Of a stretch of DNA of 64,000 nucleotides, positions 38,201 through 47,042 are shown piece by piece (the first letter of the stretch is position 1; every line of letters begins with the position of its first letter). Origin of the DNA: 2-12-FULL-60-25 sp003576745 (GTDB lineage: Bacteria > Patescibacteriota > Patescibacteriia > 2-12-FULL-60-25); contig SZOQ01000001.1 of the NCBI GenBank assembly GCA_030272835.1, positions 124,001 through 188,000 on the forward strand. Reading direction: 5' to 3'. Position numbers and translations under genes: made by a program. The notes under the pieces are model-generated. The model saw only the letters and a program-made list of their open reading frames with translations, did no database searches and was not told the DNA's origin.

Positions 38201-40342
38201 ATGACGGAACAATGGAAAGAACTCGCCGTCCAAGGAGCCCTTGTTGCAGCGATCCTTGGAGCCCATTTCCTGAATGCCGGCCCTCTGATTATGGGCTTTT
38301 TGAGCATATTCGCCATGCTCACGCAGGGATATGCCCTAGGCCCGCGCCTCTTACGCAACCCAAGCGCCTTGCTTGGAACCGCCTGGGGATTCCTCGCGAC
38401 GCTTGGCATGCTCATGCTGACGCGCGGAGCCCTGTTTTATGCCGGCATGCTTCTTGACGGCCCGGGGGAGGCTTTGGCCCTCGCAATAACCCTGATCGCC
38501 GGAGGAGTATGGTTGTCCATATGCCGCGGGCAAAAAACAGCCGGCCAGAAGATCCATGAACCGCTCGACAAAGAGAAAAGCATCCTCTCCGTCCTTGCCA
38601 TATCGCTCTCCGTCTTCGCCGCCGCGCTCATCGGCTGGGCAGCATTCCGCTCGGGAACGACGAATGCCATACGGACGCCGTGGCCTTTGCTCCCGTCCTG
38701 GGTATTGCCGCTTATCGCGCTTCAATGGACATTCGCCCTTGCATCCGCATGGCGTATACGCCGCACCGTGATTTCTGCCGTTCAGATCGGTTGTGCCATG
38801 GCAAGCACCGCGCTGCTCGCTCCCCTCCTGTATCGCATCGGCTACGGTTTTGACGGATTCCTGCATGTCGCCGGCGAACGCGTGCTCCTTGCAACGGGCA
38901 CGCTTCTGCCGAAACCGCCGTACTACATGGGGCAATATGTGTTCGTCACATGGCTTTCGAAACTCATGGATTTCGACGTGGCATCGGTGGATACATGGCT
39001 CGTGCCTGCCGCAGCCGCCGTCCTCATCCCCGCCGCGCTCGCGCTCGTGATCGGCCGGGAACGGCAAAAGGCCGCCATGCTTCCCGCGCTCATTCTTATG
39101 CCGCTCTCCGCCTTCGTGGCAACGACACCGCACGGATTCGCGAGCGTGCTCGGGATTGCGGCGCTCCTGCTCTGCATTCGTACGGAAGAACGCATGAATT
39201 CGCGCAGCCTTCCGCTAATCTTCGCGCTCTGGGCGCTGCTGACCCACCCCCTCGTGGGCCTGCCGGTTCTCGTCTGCGTGTTCATGGCCATTGTTTCGGA
39301 ATCCGCGCTCGCAAAGCCATGGCGCATTGCCGCCTCCGCCATGCTGGCGATAACGGCGGGATTCAGCGTCCCGCTCGTATTCGGGGCCGCAACGGCATTC
39401 GGTTCCGGCGCCGGCGTGTCGTTTCACCTGTCCGAGCTCACAAAGCCGGAAATCTGGAGCGGCCTCATGGCTTCATGGGTGCCCTGGGTCGGCAACCGAT
39501 ATGCCCTATGGGCGGAAACCTCGGTGTGGGCCGAAAAACTGCTTCCATGGATTACCATCCTCTTTGCCGGCCTTGGAACATGGAGAGCGACAAAAAGCTC
39601 CCGGAATACAGCCGTTTCCAATCCTCCATGGTTTCTCGCCGCCGGCGCCGCCGTCCTTGCGGCCGTGGTGCTGAAAGGCGCCGGGGATTTTTCATTTCTC
39701 ATCGATTATGAAAAAGGGAATTATGCAGACCGACTGTTTCTGGTGGCTTGGTTCCTTCTCCTGCCGGCGGCCGTCCCCGAACTCGGACGATGGCTTTGTA
39801 AAGCCCGCATGGCCCGGCTTGCATCGCGCTGGGCCGTACTCGCCTCCGTGGGCATTCTCGCGGCCGGCATGAGTTATGCGAGCCTGCCCCGCCACGATGC
39901 CGTCACTCCAAGCCGGGGATGGTCCGTGGGATACGCGGACATCGAAGCCGTACGTCTGATTCATGAAGACAGCGAAGGACGACCCTACACCGTTTTGGCG
40001 AATCAGAGCGTAAGCGCGGCTGCCGTCCGCACATTTGGGTTCCTGCGATATCACGATGACGTCTTCTTGTATCCCATTCCCACCGGCGGCGAGCTGTATA
40101 AACTATTCCTTCGCGCCTCCTATGAGGGTCCGGAACGCGAGGTCATGTCTTTGGCGGGCGCGCTTGGCGGTTCGCGTTTGGTGTACTTCGTCGTGAATGA
40201 CTACTGGTGGAAAGCGAATGAACTGTCCGAAGCGGCCGAAGCGTCGGCGAATCGGTCATTCCTCATACGCGACGGAGCCATCCGCGTATTCCGCTATGAT
40301 CTCGATATTCCCGCGCAAAGCGATACGAGCGCAGTAAAATAG
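38201..40342 (+). CDS. Large multi-pass membrane protein, GT-C glycosyltransferase-like
   Basis: 713 residues with about 12-14 predicted membrane helices and a soluble C-terminal domain (from about 570). Periplasmic loop 1 carries an Asp-containing segment (RIGYGFDGFLHVAGERVLLA) and a second loop reads FLIDYEKGNYADRLFLVAWF, similar in layout to DUF-type GT-C lipid-sugar transferases. No fully conserved motif was recognised. It shares its 5' region with the divergent MurE-like gene (65 bases) and its 3' end overlaps the convergent glycosyltransferase gene by 49 bases. A role in polysaccharide or lipoglycan assembly is inferred from its neighbours. Confidence 0.6.
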   Translation: MTEQWKELAVQGALVAAILGAHFLNAGPLIMGFLSIFAMLTQGYALGPRLLRNPSALLGTAWGFLATLGMLMLTRGALFYAGMLLDGPGEALALAITLIAGGVWLSICRGQKTAGQKIHEPLDKEKSILSVLAISLSVFAAALIGWAAFRSGTTNAIRTPWPLLPSWVLPLIALQWTFALASAWRIRRTVISAVQIGCAMASTALLAPLLYRIGYGFDGFLHVAGERVLLATGTLLPKPPYYMGQYVFVTWLSKLMDFDVASVDTWLVPAAAAVLIPAALALVIGRERQKAAMLPALILMPLSAFVATTPHGFASVLGIAALLLCIRTEERMNSRSLPLIFALWALLTHPLVGLPVLVCVFMAIVSESALAKPWRIAASAMLAITAGFSVPLVFGAATAFGSGAGVSFHLSELTKPEIWSGLMASWVPWVGNRYALWAETSVWAEKLLPWITILFAGLGTWRATKSSRNTAVSNPPWFLAAGAAVLAAVVLKGAGDFSFLIDYEKGNYADRLFLVAWFLLLPAAVPELGRWLCKARMARLASRWAVLASVGILAAGMSYASLPRHDAVTPSRGWSVGYADIEAVRLIHEDSEGRPYTVLANQSVSAAAVRTFGFLRYHDDVFLYPIPTGGELYKLFLRASYEGPEREVMSLAGALGGSRLVYFVVNDYWWKANELSEAAEASANRSFLIRDGAIRVFRYDLDIPAQSDTSAVK

Positions 40343-41490
40343 CGCTCCGGATCGTGGCGTTCTGCGCGTTTCCGTATGGCGATGGATGCGGCTCGCCATG
40401 TTTCCGGCGATTGCAACAGCCGAAGGATGCCGGAAGCGATATCCGCTCCGTTTCCCACGGGACATCCGCTCCCCTCGAGCGTTTCCGTGGTTCCGCCCAC
40501 ATCCGCCGCGACCACAGGCGTGCCTTCGGCCATCGCCTCGAGAAGAATGGTCTGCTGATTTTCCAAAATGCGCGATGGCGCAATGAGAATATCCGCCTGC
40601 GCGATCTCGCGGCGCGTATTCTCTGGCGAAAGCGCTCCCTTCAACGAGAAACGGGTATCGCCAAGCATCTCTGCGGCACCGCGAAGCGGTCCATCGCCCA
40701 CCGCAACCAATGAACCAATCGCTTCCCGGTTGAATGCCCGGCCGAGTTCTAGAAAAACAGGGTAGCCCTTGTCATCAGAAAGGCGTCCGACATACACGAG
40801 CGCGGCAGGCGTACGGAGGGATCGTGTCCGCTCCGGTCCCCTATCGATGGGATTCGGCAGGATCTCTTCCAGGTTGCCGCGAAACCCGTATTGCCGATGC
40901 CACTCCAAAAGCCAAAGCGTGGGGCTTACGAGCGCGTCCGGCGGGGACTTCCATGCACGTTTGCGATATGCCGCCCAATACGAACGCCAGAACCTGCCGG
41001 GAAGCGCGCGCACCTTGTCCGCGCGCAATTGCCCTGACGGCTCCGTGAGCTGAATATCATGCAGAATATGAAGCCACGGCACGCCTTTGGCCTTGATCGC
41101 GGAAGGCGTTCCGAATCCGCAGCCGGTCAGATTATGCGTGATCAAGACGTCCGGCTTCCATGCAATAACATCGTTCACAACGTCTCGATGCTCTCCGATG
41201 TCCTCGAGCAGATGGAAGAAGAGCCTCCGCAAAGCGGACATGCGGGAGAGTGATGAAAAACGGGACGGAAAGCGCTCGGCAGGAATTCGGAAAGCGGTGA
41301 GCGGTAAGCGGCGTTCATCTCGTATTTCTTCCTGCTTCCCGTTTTCCGCTCCCCCTTCTTCGTTTTCCGGACTCCATACCTTCACCTCATGCCCGCGCTC
41401 CAAAAGGCCGGCCGCCTGAACATACGCGATGCGTTCGGCCCCGCCCTTGCCGTCCGGCGGAAAGGCATTTGTCAGGATGGCGATACGCAT
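40294..41490 (-). CDS. Family 4 glycosyltransferase (with repeat-derived insert)
   Basis: 398-residue GT-B enzyme. N-terminal MRIAILTNAFPPDGKGGAER is a typical GT4 start; VDAL-type linker, donor-binding domain with LVYVGRLSDDKGYPVFLEL, VAVGDGPLRGAAEML and the E-x7-E in APSRILENQQTILLEAMAEGTPVVAADVGG. Residues 42-70 (NEEGGAENGKQEEIRDERRL) are low complexity and encoded by G-rich then C-rich DNA (41281-41367), suggesting a repeat piece in frame in the loop after the second strand. The start overlaps the next glycosyltransferase gene's end by 19 bases. Confidence 0.9.
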   Translation of the reverse strand: MRIAILTNAFPPDGKGGAERIAYVQAAGLLERGHEVKVWSPENEEGGAENGKQEEIRDERRLPLTAFRIPAERFPSRFSSLSRMSALRRLFFHLLEDIGEHRDVVNDVIAWKPDVLITHNLTGCGFGTPSAIKAKGVPWLHILHDIQLTEPSGQLRADKVRALPGRFWRSYWAAYRKRAWKSPPDALVSPTLWLLEWHRQYGFRGNLEEILPNPIDRGPERTRSLRTPAALVYVGRLSDDKGYPVFLELGRAFNREAIGSLVAVGDGPLRGAAEMLGDTRFSLKGALSPENTRREIAQADILIAPSRILENQQTILLEAMAEGTPVVAADVGGTTETLEGSGCPVGNGADIASGILRLLQSPETWRAASIAIRKRAERHDPERYFTALVSLCAGISRS

Positions 41491-42701
41491 AAGCTTCGAT
41501 ACACCGAGAGAAGGCTATCCACATGGCGATCCCAGTTAAAATGTTCGCGTGCGTGCCGGAGCGCCGCATCGCCGTATCGCCTGCAAAGATTCGCATCCGC
41601 AAAGAGTCTTGAAATCGCGCGGCCAAGGGCATCCGCATCGCCGGGAGGCGTTAATATACCCGTCTCTCCGTCCAAAACCACAGTTCTCACGCCGTGAAGG
41701 TTCGAAGCAATAACCGGTATGCCGCAGGCGGCCGCTTCCGCGGCCACGAGGCCAAAGGCTTCCGCGCCGTTCGTGGACGGAAACACAAGCATATCCATGC
41801 TCCGATATGCCGGCCCCAAATCCTCCGGCATAAGGCGACCGACAAAATGGCAGCGCGACGCAACGCCGAGTTCCCGAGCCTTTGCCTCGTATATCACCCT
41901 TCGATTGCCGTCGCCGACCAAAAGCGCATGCACATCCGTGGAAAGCGCTTTCATGGCTTCGAGAAGGACGGGAATGCCTTTAAAGGCATGCGCCATATCC
42001 ATGCCGCCGACGAACCCGACAAGCGAAGCCTGTTCCGGTATGCCGTGCGCATGCCGGAATGCGCGGGATTCATGCGGATCCGTTCGCGGATAAAACCGTT
42101 CCGTATCTACGCCGAACGGATTTTCGATGACCCGATCGGGGTGAGAACGGACGAACGATGCGATGGAAGATTGTGTTGCGTAATCAAGGGAGGACACGAA
42201 TACGGCGCGCGAGGCCAAGAGTATGGCCGGCTGCGCCAAAAGACGATACATATCGAAAAGCGTTTGGAGGAAAAATCCGCCGGTCGCGTCCATGTGGAAT
42301 GTCATTACAAACGGTTTCCGTTTCCACTGGCAATATTGCGCAACTTTTTCCGCCGTTCCGAAAAACGGATAGTGCAGGTGAATGATGTCCGCTTCGTTCA
42401 TGATGCTATGCATGCTCCCGCCGAGCGCCGCCGCATTGCCGTAACGGATGAACGCGGGAAGACGCGTAATGTGGGATGCGGATGGCCCTGCGCCCTGATC
42501 CCTGCGCCCTGGGTCGACGCCGTTCTGATCGGACGCATACCCGACTCCCGATTGCCGCGTCCCTTTCGAGCCCTTCATGACGGGTGCGCAAAGCGTCGCA
42601 TCCACCCCCCTCTTGTTCAGACGGGCGACTATTTCATAAGCGGACTGGCCGATGCCGCCGGTCTCGGGAGGCGCCACGCAGGAAAAGTGGATGACGTTCA
42701 T
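41472..42701 (-). CDS. Family 4 glycosyltransferase (with repeat-derived insert)
   Basis: 409-residue GT-B enzyme beginning MNVIHFSCVAPPETGGIGQS. The donor half has LVGFVGGMDMAHAFKGIPVL, ALLVGDGNRRVIYEAKA and FPSTNGAEAFGLVAAEAAAC with the conserved EAFG...E pattern. Residues 43-76 (KGSKGTRQSGVGYASDQNGV, DPGRRDQGAGPSA) are hydrophilic and encoded by DNA like the mosaic repeat (42474-42575), at the same loop position as the insert in the neighbour. Coupled to the next gene by a 19-base overlap. Probably extends a surface polysaccharide. Confidence 0.9.
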   Translation of the reverse strand: MNVIHFSCVAPPETGGIGQSAYEIVARLNKRGVDATLCAPVMKGSKGTRQSGVGYASDQNGVDPGRRDQGAGPSASHITRLPAFIRYGNAAALGGSMHSIMNEADIIHLHYPFFGTAEKVAQYCQWKRKPFVMTFHMDATGGFFLQTLFDMYRLLAQPAILLASRAVFVSSLDYATQSSIASFVRSHPDRVIENPFGVDTERFYPRTDPHESRAFRHAHGIPEQASLVGFVGGMDMAHAFKGIPVLLEAMKALSTDVHALLVGDGNRRVIYEAKARELGVASRCHFVGRLMPEDLGPAYRSMDMLVFPSTNGAEAFGLVAAEAAACGIPVIASNLHGVRTVVLDGETGILTPPGDADALGRAISRLFADANLCRRYGDAALRHAREHFNWDRHVDSLLSVYRSLCVSPS

Positions 42702-42717
42702 AATGGAGGGGTTGCGT

Positions 42718-42795
42718 AGGACGTGGTTGCGTGGTTGCGTAGGGAAAAATAAGGGAAAGGATGTTTGATTTTCCTACGCAACGACGCAACCCTTG
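42718..42795. repeat. Long hairpin repeat
   Basis: Left arm GGTTGCGTGGTTGCGTAGG, AAAA (42725-42748) and right arm TTTTCCTACGCAACGACGC, AACC (42769-42791) pair over about 23 bases with one mismatch and a one-base bulge. It sits 4 bases after the stop of the minus-strand glycosyltransferase gene and could act as a processing or termination hairpin. Confidence 0.75.
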
Positions 42796-43875
42796 TTACC
42801 ACCAAACAACAATCAACAGAAGAGCCGCATACAGCCTCATGAGCGGATTCGCCACCCAGTCGACCACGGGGCTTTCGACATCCTGATGTCCGATGGTCGC
42901 GGTAAAACGCTTGAGGATCTGCCGGTCGGAACGAACGCGAAGCGCCTGCGCATGCCGTCGGCCGGCCAAGACCGAAGACCATGAACCTTTTTTGAAAAAC
43001 CATGCCGCAGCTTTGGCTTTTTCTTTTACGAATCCGCGCAAGAGCGCGAAGAACCAGATCGCAAGCTCGATGCCGATAAGAAGCGGCGCGAGCACGACAA
43101 GCGTCGGCAGCCGATAATTGTAGAGCATGACGATAGAGCGATTCCGCTCCATCCAATACCATTTGGCGATGGAACGCGAAAACTCATAACGGTGTCGGAG
43201 CACACTTTTCGGCGCGAGCACATTTTCATAGCCCGCAAGAAGCAATCGCCAACCCAGATCGAGATCTTCGTGATACGCGAACAGCATTTCGTCGAGATAG
43301 CCGACCTTCCGGAGCGCGTTCATGCGGTACAGCACGCCGGCCCCGGATGCATAGCCGATAGGCACGACGGACGTCGGCGCCTCCGACACCGGCCGCGTAT
43401 AGGCATTGCAGTATCCAAATCCGGCGATATGAACGACATTCCCCGTGGAGTTGATGGTGTCCGGATCCTGCATGAGTACTATGAGCGACTGCACGGACCC
43501 TATGCTCGAGTCTGCCTCCGCCGCGGCAATGGCCTCGCGGAGCGTTCCCGGCTCAAAAGCCGCATCATGATTCAAAAGATAGCAGTAGTCCGCCGATGAT
43601 GCGCGCATAACAAGATTATTCCCGCCCGAAAATCCGAGATTCGTTCCGGGTTCATGGAGAATAATGCGCGGCCATGCCGGATCGGGATGCGACAGACGCC
43701 GTTGTACTTCCTCCCCCGCCCCGTCCGGCGAGGCATTGTCGACGATATGGACGGTACAGGCATCGCGCGGATAGTCGAGCGTCGTGAATCCCGCGAAAAG
43801 CTCGTCCAAAAAAGGAAGGCTCTTCCAGAGCACCACGATGACGTCAACCTTCGGAACGGATTTATGATCGTTCAT
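42796..43875 (-). CDS. Family 2 glycosyltransferase, rhamnosyltransferase-like
   Basis: 359 residues: GT-A domain with VDVIVVLWKSLPFLDELFAG, HIVDNASPDGAGEEV, NLGFSGGNNLVMRASSADYC, LLNHDAAFEPG (metal-binding region) and YLDEMLFAYHEDLDLGWRLL (catalytic ED). Two C-terminal membrane helices follow (LPTLVVLAPLLIGIELAIWF and LYAALLLIVVWW). This pattern matches rhamnosyl- and related transferases of O-antigen loci. The start overlaps the DUF2304 gene by 14 bases. Confidence 0.88.
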   Translation of the reverse strand: MNDHKSVPKVDVIVVLWKSLPFLDELFAGFTTLDYPRDACTVHIVDNASPDGAGEEVQRRLSHPDPAWPRIILHEPGTNLGFSGGNNLVMRASSADYCYLLNHDAAFEPGTLREAIAAAEADSSIGSVQSLIVLMQDPDTINSTGNVVHIAGFGYCNAYTRPVSEAPTSVVPIGYASGAGVLYRMNALRKVGYLDEMLFAYHEDLDLGWRLLLAGYENVLAPKSVLRHRYEFSRSIAKWYWMERNRSIVMLYNYRLPTLVVLAPLLIGIELAIWFFALLRGFVKEKAKAAAWFFKKGSWSSVLAGRRHAQALRVRSDRQILKRFTATIGHQDVESPVVDWVANPLMRLYAALLLIVVWW

Positions 43876-44200
43876 GCTTGTCGAGATCGCGGAGCGCGTC
43901 CCGCCGCACAAGATCCGTCAATTTTTTTTCCAGACCGTCGACGGTGATGAACAGCTTAAAGACGAGAAAAAATAATGCAACCACGGACGCATATAGCACC
44001 AAATCCACGCCGCGACCGACGCCGAGCAAGTTTGCGATCGTCGTGGTGGTGTTCGGAAGAAGAATGACAATAGCCGCAATAAGCCATACGGCGCTCCAGA
44101 GCACGGCTTCGTGAATGCGAATGACGCGTTCGCGCGCCCGTTTCCATGTGAGCATGACGGCGACCGCGAGGGATGCAATAAGGAGAATCTGTATCGGCAT
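43862..44200 (-). CDS. DUF2304 membrane protein
   Basis: 112 residues, three helices (IQILLIASLAVAVMLTWKRA, AVLWSAVWLIAAIVILLP and LVLYASVVALFFLVFKLFIT). It carries the RGVDLVLYASVVALFFLVFK signature of DUF2304, a family found directly beside DPM1-like GT2 genes such as the one at 44202; the protein probably anchors or activates that enzyme. One base separates it from the GT2 stop. Confidence 0.88.
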   Translation of the reverse strand: MPIQILLIASLAVAVMLTWKRARERVIRIHEAVLWSAVWLIAAIVILLPNTTTTIANLLGVGRGVDLVLYASVVALFFLVFKLFITVDGLEKKLTDLVRRDALRDLDKHERS

Positions 44201-44201
44201 A

Positions 44202-44882
44202 TTATTTTTCGGTTCCGCGGATCAGAAGTTCCCATAAAATCCGGAAGGCAGCCCCGAAGGACTGGCCTTTTGCCAGCGTATCTTTTGTATAACGCACATG
44301 CACGGGCACTTCCGCCCAGCGTATATCGGCGCGCGTGGCCAGACGAAGAATTTCCGAACAATGCGCCGGTCCGTCCTGCCGGAAATCGAGGATCTCGGCC
44401 GCATGGCGATTCATGGCGCGCGCGCCGCTTTGCGGATCGGTGACGGTATTCGGAATACCGACCGCGAAGGTATTGAACAAACGCGCCGCGTGAAAATACG
44501 CCTTGCGGACCCACGGCATGCCCGTAGGTTCTTTTCCCAGAAAGCGCGAACCGAATACCACATCTGCCTTGTCGTCGAGGATGGGTTTCAGGAGTTCCGG
44601 AATCATGGCCGGATCATGCTGGCCGTCCGCATCCACATGCACAATAATGTCCGCGCCCAAACGGAGGGCCGCGATGCTTCCGGTTTTCAGCGCCGCGCCC
44701 TGGCCGCGGTTCAAGGCATGGCGAATCACCGTGGCGCCGGCAAGCGCAGCCTGCGCCGCAGTGTCATCGGTAGATCCGTCATCCACCACAATAACGCGGT
44801 CCGCAAATGGCAAAACCGCGCGGACGGCGGACCACACGCGCGGGGCCTCATTCCATGCCGGCAGGACGGCAATGCTCTGCAT
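44202..44882 (-). CDS. DPM1-like family 2 glycosyltransferase
   Basis: 226 residues; GT-A enzyme resembling dolichyl/polyprenyl-phosphate mannose synthases: VLPAWNEAPRVWSAVRAV, IVVDDGSTDDTAAQAA, LNRGQGAALKTGSIAALRLG, VHVDADGQHDP (DAD metal site), FGSRFLGKEPTGMPWVRKAY and SGARAMNRHAAEILDF. It lacks its own membrane segments, and the neighbouring DUF2304 protein may provide them. Product would be a lipid-phosphate sugar donor for the other glycosyltransferases. Confidence 0.92.
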   Translation of the reverse strand: MQSIAVLPAWNEAPRVWSAVRAVLPFADRVIVVDDGSTDDTAAQAALAGATVIRHALNRGQGAALKTGSIAALRLGADIIVHVDADGQHDPAMIPELLKPILDDKADVVFGSRFLGKEPTGMPWVRKAYFHAARLFNTFAVGIPNTVTDPQSGARAMNRHAAEILDFRQDGPAHCSEILRLATRADIRWAEVPVHVRYTKDTLAKGQSFGAAFRILWELLIRGTEK

Positions 44883-44957
44883 GGCAGTACCTTACGGGAA
44901 AACCCCGTTTTTTTGTAGGGTTCGGGCTTTCCGCGCGTTTTCCGGCCTGTTTCCGCA

Positions 44958-44966
44958 TGCTAGACT
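44958..44966 (+). promoter_or_regulatory. Extended -10 of the nucleotide cyclase gene
   Basis: TGCTAGACT, then 8 bases to the ATG at 44975. The same core (TGCTAGACT) precedes the subtilase gene at 49332. Confidence 0.45.
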
Positions 44967-44974
44967 ATGTATCT

Positions 44975-45655
44975 ATGCCTACCAAAAAAAGTCGCAAGCT
45001 CGGAGGCGCGAAAGCCAGCAAACGCACAAACCCGAAAACTCGCCCTCTCAACAACCTTCCCCCATGCGCCCGTCTGGATGAATTCCTCATCCGCCGCGTC
45101 GAGCATCCAGAAGAAGCGAAAAAAATTGATGCGGCAATCCGGAAAGCCTTTGAAAAAAAGGTGGCCATTTTTATTCTCGACATGAGCGGCTTTTCCCGGC
45201 TCGTCCAGCGATACGGCATTATCCACTATCTGGCCATGATCCGGCGCATGCGGAGCGTTGTGCGTCCGGCCGTGGAACGGCACGGCGGTATGGTGATTAA
45301 ATTCGAAGCGGACAACTGTTTTGCGGCATTCCCGCATCCGGATGCGGCCGTGGCGGCTTCGCGCGACATTCATCACGATCTTTTTGTGGCAAATCTCGCT
45401 ACGCCCGACGAGAGCGACATTTTTATCTCCATCGGCATCGGCTACGGACCCACGCTCCTCGCCTGCGACGACGTATACGGCAATGAGCTCAATCTCGCCT
45501 CCAAGCTTGGCGAAGACGTTGCCGAACGCGGCGAAGTGCTCCTCACCGAGGCGGCAATGAAAGCCTGCCGGCGCAAACCAAAAACCGTAAAACTTCCGGT
45601 CACCATGAGCGGCGTAAACATCGCCGCCTACAAACTGACGGACATCAAAGAATAA
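44975..45655 (+). CDS. Class III nucleotide cyclase domain protein
   Basis: 226 residues. A basic N-terminal stretch (1-30) and a helical linker are followed by a class III catalytic domain: IFILDMSGFSRLVQRY (metal Asp69), VIKFEADNCFAAFPHPDAAV (second metal Asp113, Lys109), ISIGIGYGPTLLACDDVYGN (Asp166) and ELNLASKLGEDVAERGEVLL. Asn173 is in place, but the transition-state arginine four residues on is Lys177. No sensor or membrane domain. If active it makes cAMP or cGMP; a degenerate or oligomerisation role is possible. No receptor protein is seen nearby. Confidence 0.8.
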   Translation: MPTKKSRKLGGAKASKRTNPKTRPLNNLPPCARLDEFLIRRVEHPEEAKKIDAAIRKAFEKKVAIFILDMSGFSRLVQRYGIIHYLAMIRRMRSVVRPAVERHGGMVIKFEADNCFAAFPHPDAAVAASRDIHHDLFVANLATPDESDIFISIGIGYGPTLLACDDVYGNELNLASKLGEDVAERGEVLLTEAAMKACRRKPKTVKLPVTMSGVNIAAYKLTDIKE

Positions 45656-45999
45656 ACGGGGCAAAGCGCGAAGGGCATAGGGAACAGATTACGGGTTATG
45701 GGTGATGGGGAAAAATGTAGACAGCTATAAGCCTTTTAGCTGTTGGCAATGGGGCCGTTCAAGAGTTCTAGAATTTTAGGGTTCTAGGGTTAGGGTCTAA
45801 AGTTTTGGGTCTTTAATAAACAGCACAGGATCTACGGACTTACGAACGACAGACACAAGAGCAAGAAGGGGTTCGGGGAGAATAATGCTCCCCTACGCAA
45901 CGACGTCCTACGTAATTTTCGCATACTGCATGGCCCAAGGCTCATGGCTCACGCCTCACGGCCAAGCCCCCTACTCCCGCTTCACGAGACCCTGTTCCC
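45656..45999. repeat. Mosaic repeat joined with TTTAGGG-type repeat (344-base gap)
   Basis: No gene found in this gap. Left: GGTTATGGGTGATGGGGAAA, GTAGACAGCTATAAGCC, GCTGTTGGCAATGGGGCC. Middle (45755-45825): GAGTTCTAGAATTTTAGGG, TTCTAGGGTTAGGGTC, the second repeat family. Right: GAAGGGGTTCGGGGAGAAT, GCTCCCCTACGCAACGACG and CCCCCTACTCCCGCTTCACG. Shows the two families inserted into each other. Confidence 0.8.
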
Positions 46000-47025
46000 C
46001 TACTGCTGTGGTCGAAACGCAAGCAGGCTCTTATGAGCCATGGTGTAATCGATGGCTTTTTTGAGTCCGTCGTCAAGGGTCACAAGCGGAAGCCAGCTCA
46101 ATTTTTCCTTGGCTTTGCTGATATTCGGAAGCCCGAGCTGGGTCATGAACAAGAGCGGTGGCTGGAAGGAAATATTGGACTGCGATCCCGTCATTTCCAG
46201 AATGCGCTGGGCCACATCCACGATGGGAATGTCCTGATCGGACCCGATATTCATGGGCCCGATGTCTTTCGGCGCCGCCATAAGTTTTATAAGCCCGTCC
46301 ACGCAATCATCCACATAGCAGAGCGCGGTCCGGAATGTTTCATCCCCGTAAATTTCAAGCGGCTTATTGTCGAGCGCATTCAAAATAAAATCCGGAACCA
46401 TATGGCCGTCGAACAGCGGCATGCGCGGCCCGTAGGTGCGGAAGATTCTGGCGATTTTAATGTCGAGATCATGAACGCCCGCATAGGTCGCGCACATGGC
46501 CTCCGCAAACCGCTTTCCTTCGTCATAACAGGCGCGCGGCGACAGAGTGTCCGCCGTTCCCGTTTCGGCTTCGTCGAATAGATGCCCGTCCACGGGACGC
46601 GGTCCGTACACCACGGACGAGGAAGCGAACAAAACTTTGGAATGATATTTCACCGCAATATCCAGCATGTTCTTCATCCCGAGCGAATTCGAATACAGCG
46701 TCTGCATTTTATACTGGTCGAATTTTTTCGGGCTGGTGGGCGTTGCGAGCTGATAGATTTCCTGAATGCCTTGGAACTTGATTTTGAAGCGCGCGAGCTC
46801 CGGATAGGATTCCAAATCCAATGGCGTATTAATGTCATGCCGGATAAATTCGAAATCCGCGTTTTTGAGCAAAAAGTCGATATTCGATTCCTGCGAGGTA
46901 ATAAAATTGTCCACGCAGATGACGCGGTGATCCTTTAACAGGCGCTCGCACAAATACGAACCGATGAATCCGGCGCCGCCGGCGACGAGGATGTTCTTCT
47001 TTTCAAAAATGGGTTGTACGGCCAT
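46000..47025 (-). CDS. NAD-dependent nucleotide-sugar decarboxylase/epimerase (UXS-like)
   Basis: 341-residue short-chain dehydrogenase of the extended type. NAD loop NILVAGGAGFIGSYLCE (11-27), catalytic Tyr-x3-Lys in SPRACYDEGKRFAEAM, and FRTYGPRMPLFDGHMVPDFI, TALCYVDDCVDGLIKLMA. The phrase SPRACYDEGKR is typical of UDP-glucuronate decarboxylases (making UDP-xylose), though the N-terminal arginine-rich part is short. The ATG at 47025 (MAVQPIFEKKN) was chosen. It follows the GtrA-family gene by 17 bases. Confidence 0.85.
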   Translation of the reverse strand: MAVQPIFEKKNILVAGGAGFIGSYLCERLLKDHRVICVDNFITSQESNIDFLLKNADFEFIRHDINTPLDLESYPELARFKIKFQGIQEIYQLATPTSPKKFDQYKMQTLYSNSLGMKNMLDIAVKYHSKVLFASSSVVYGPRPVDGHLFDEAETGTADTLSPRACYDEGKRFAEAMCATYAGVHDLDIKIARIFRTYGPRMPLFDGHMVPDFILNALDNKPLEIYGDETFRTALCYVDDCVDGLIKLMAAPKDIGPMNIGSDQDIPIVDVAQRILEMTGSQSNISFQPPLLFMTQLGLPNISKAKEKLSWLPLVTLDDGLKKAIDYTMAHKSLLAFRPQQ

Positions 47026-47042
47026 ATGAGGGGCATGATAAA

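Noticed and set aside
41694..42719. 341-residue plus-strand ORF
   Set aside because: Antisense shadow of the GT4 gene; His/Arg-rich composition without a domain.
44892..44914. Hairpin ACGGG...CCCGT with T-run as a terminator
   Set aside because: Only a five-base-pair stem, and no plus-strand gene ends before it; it lies between two divergent starts.
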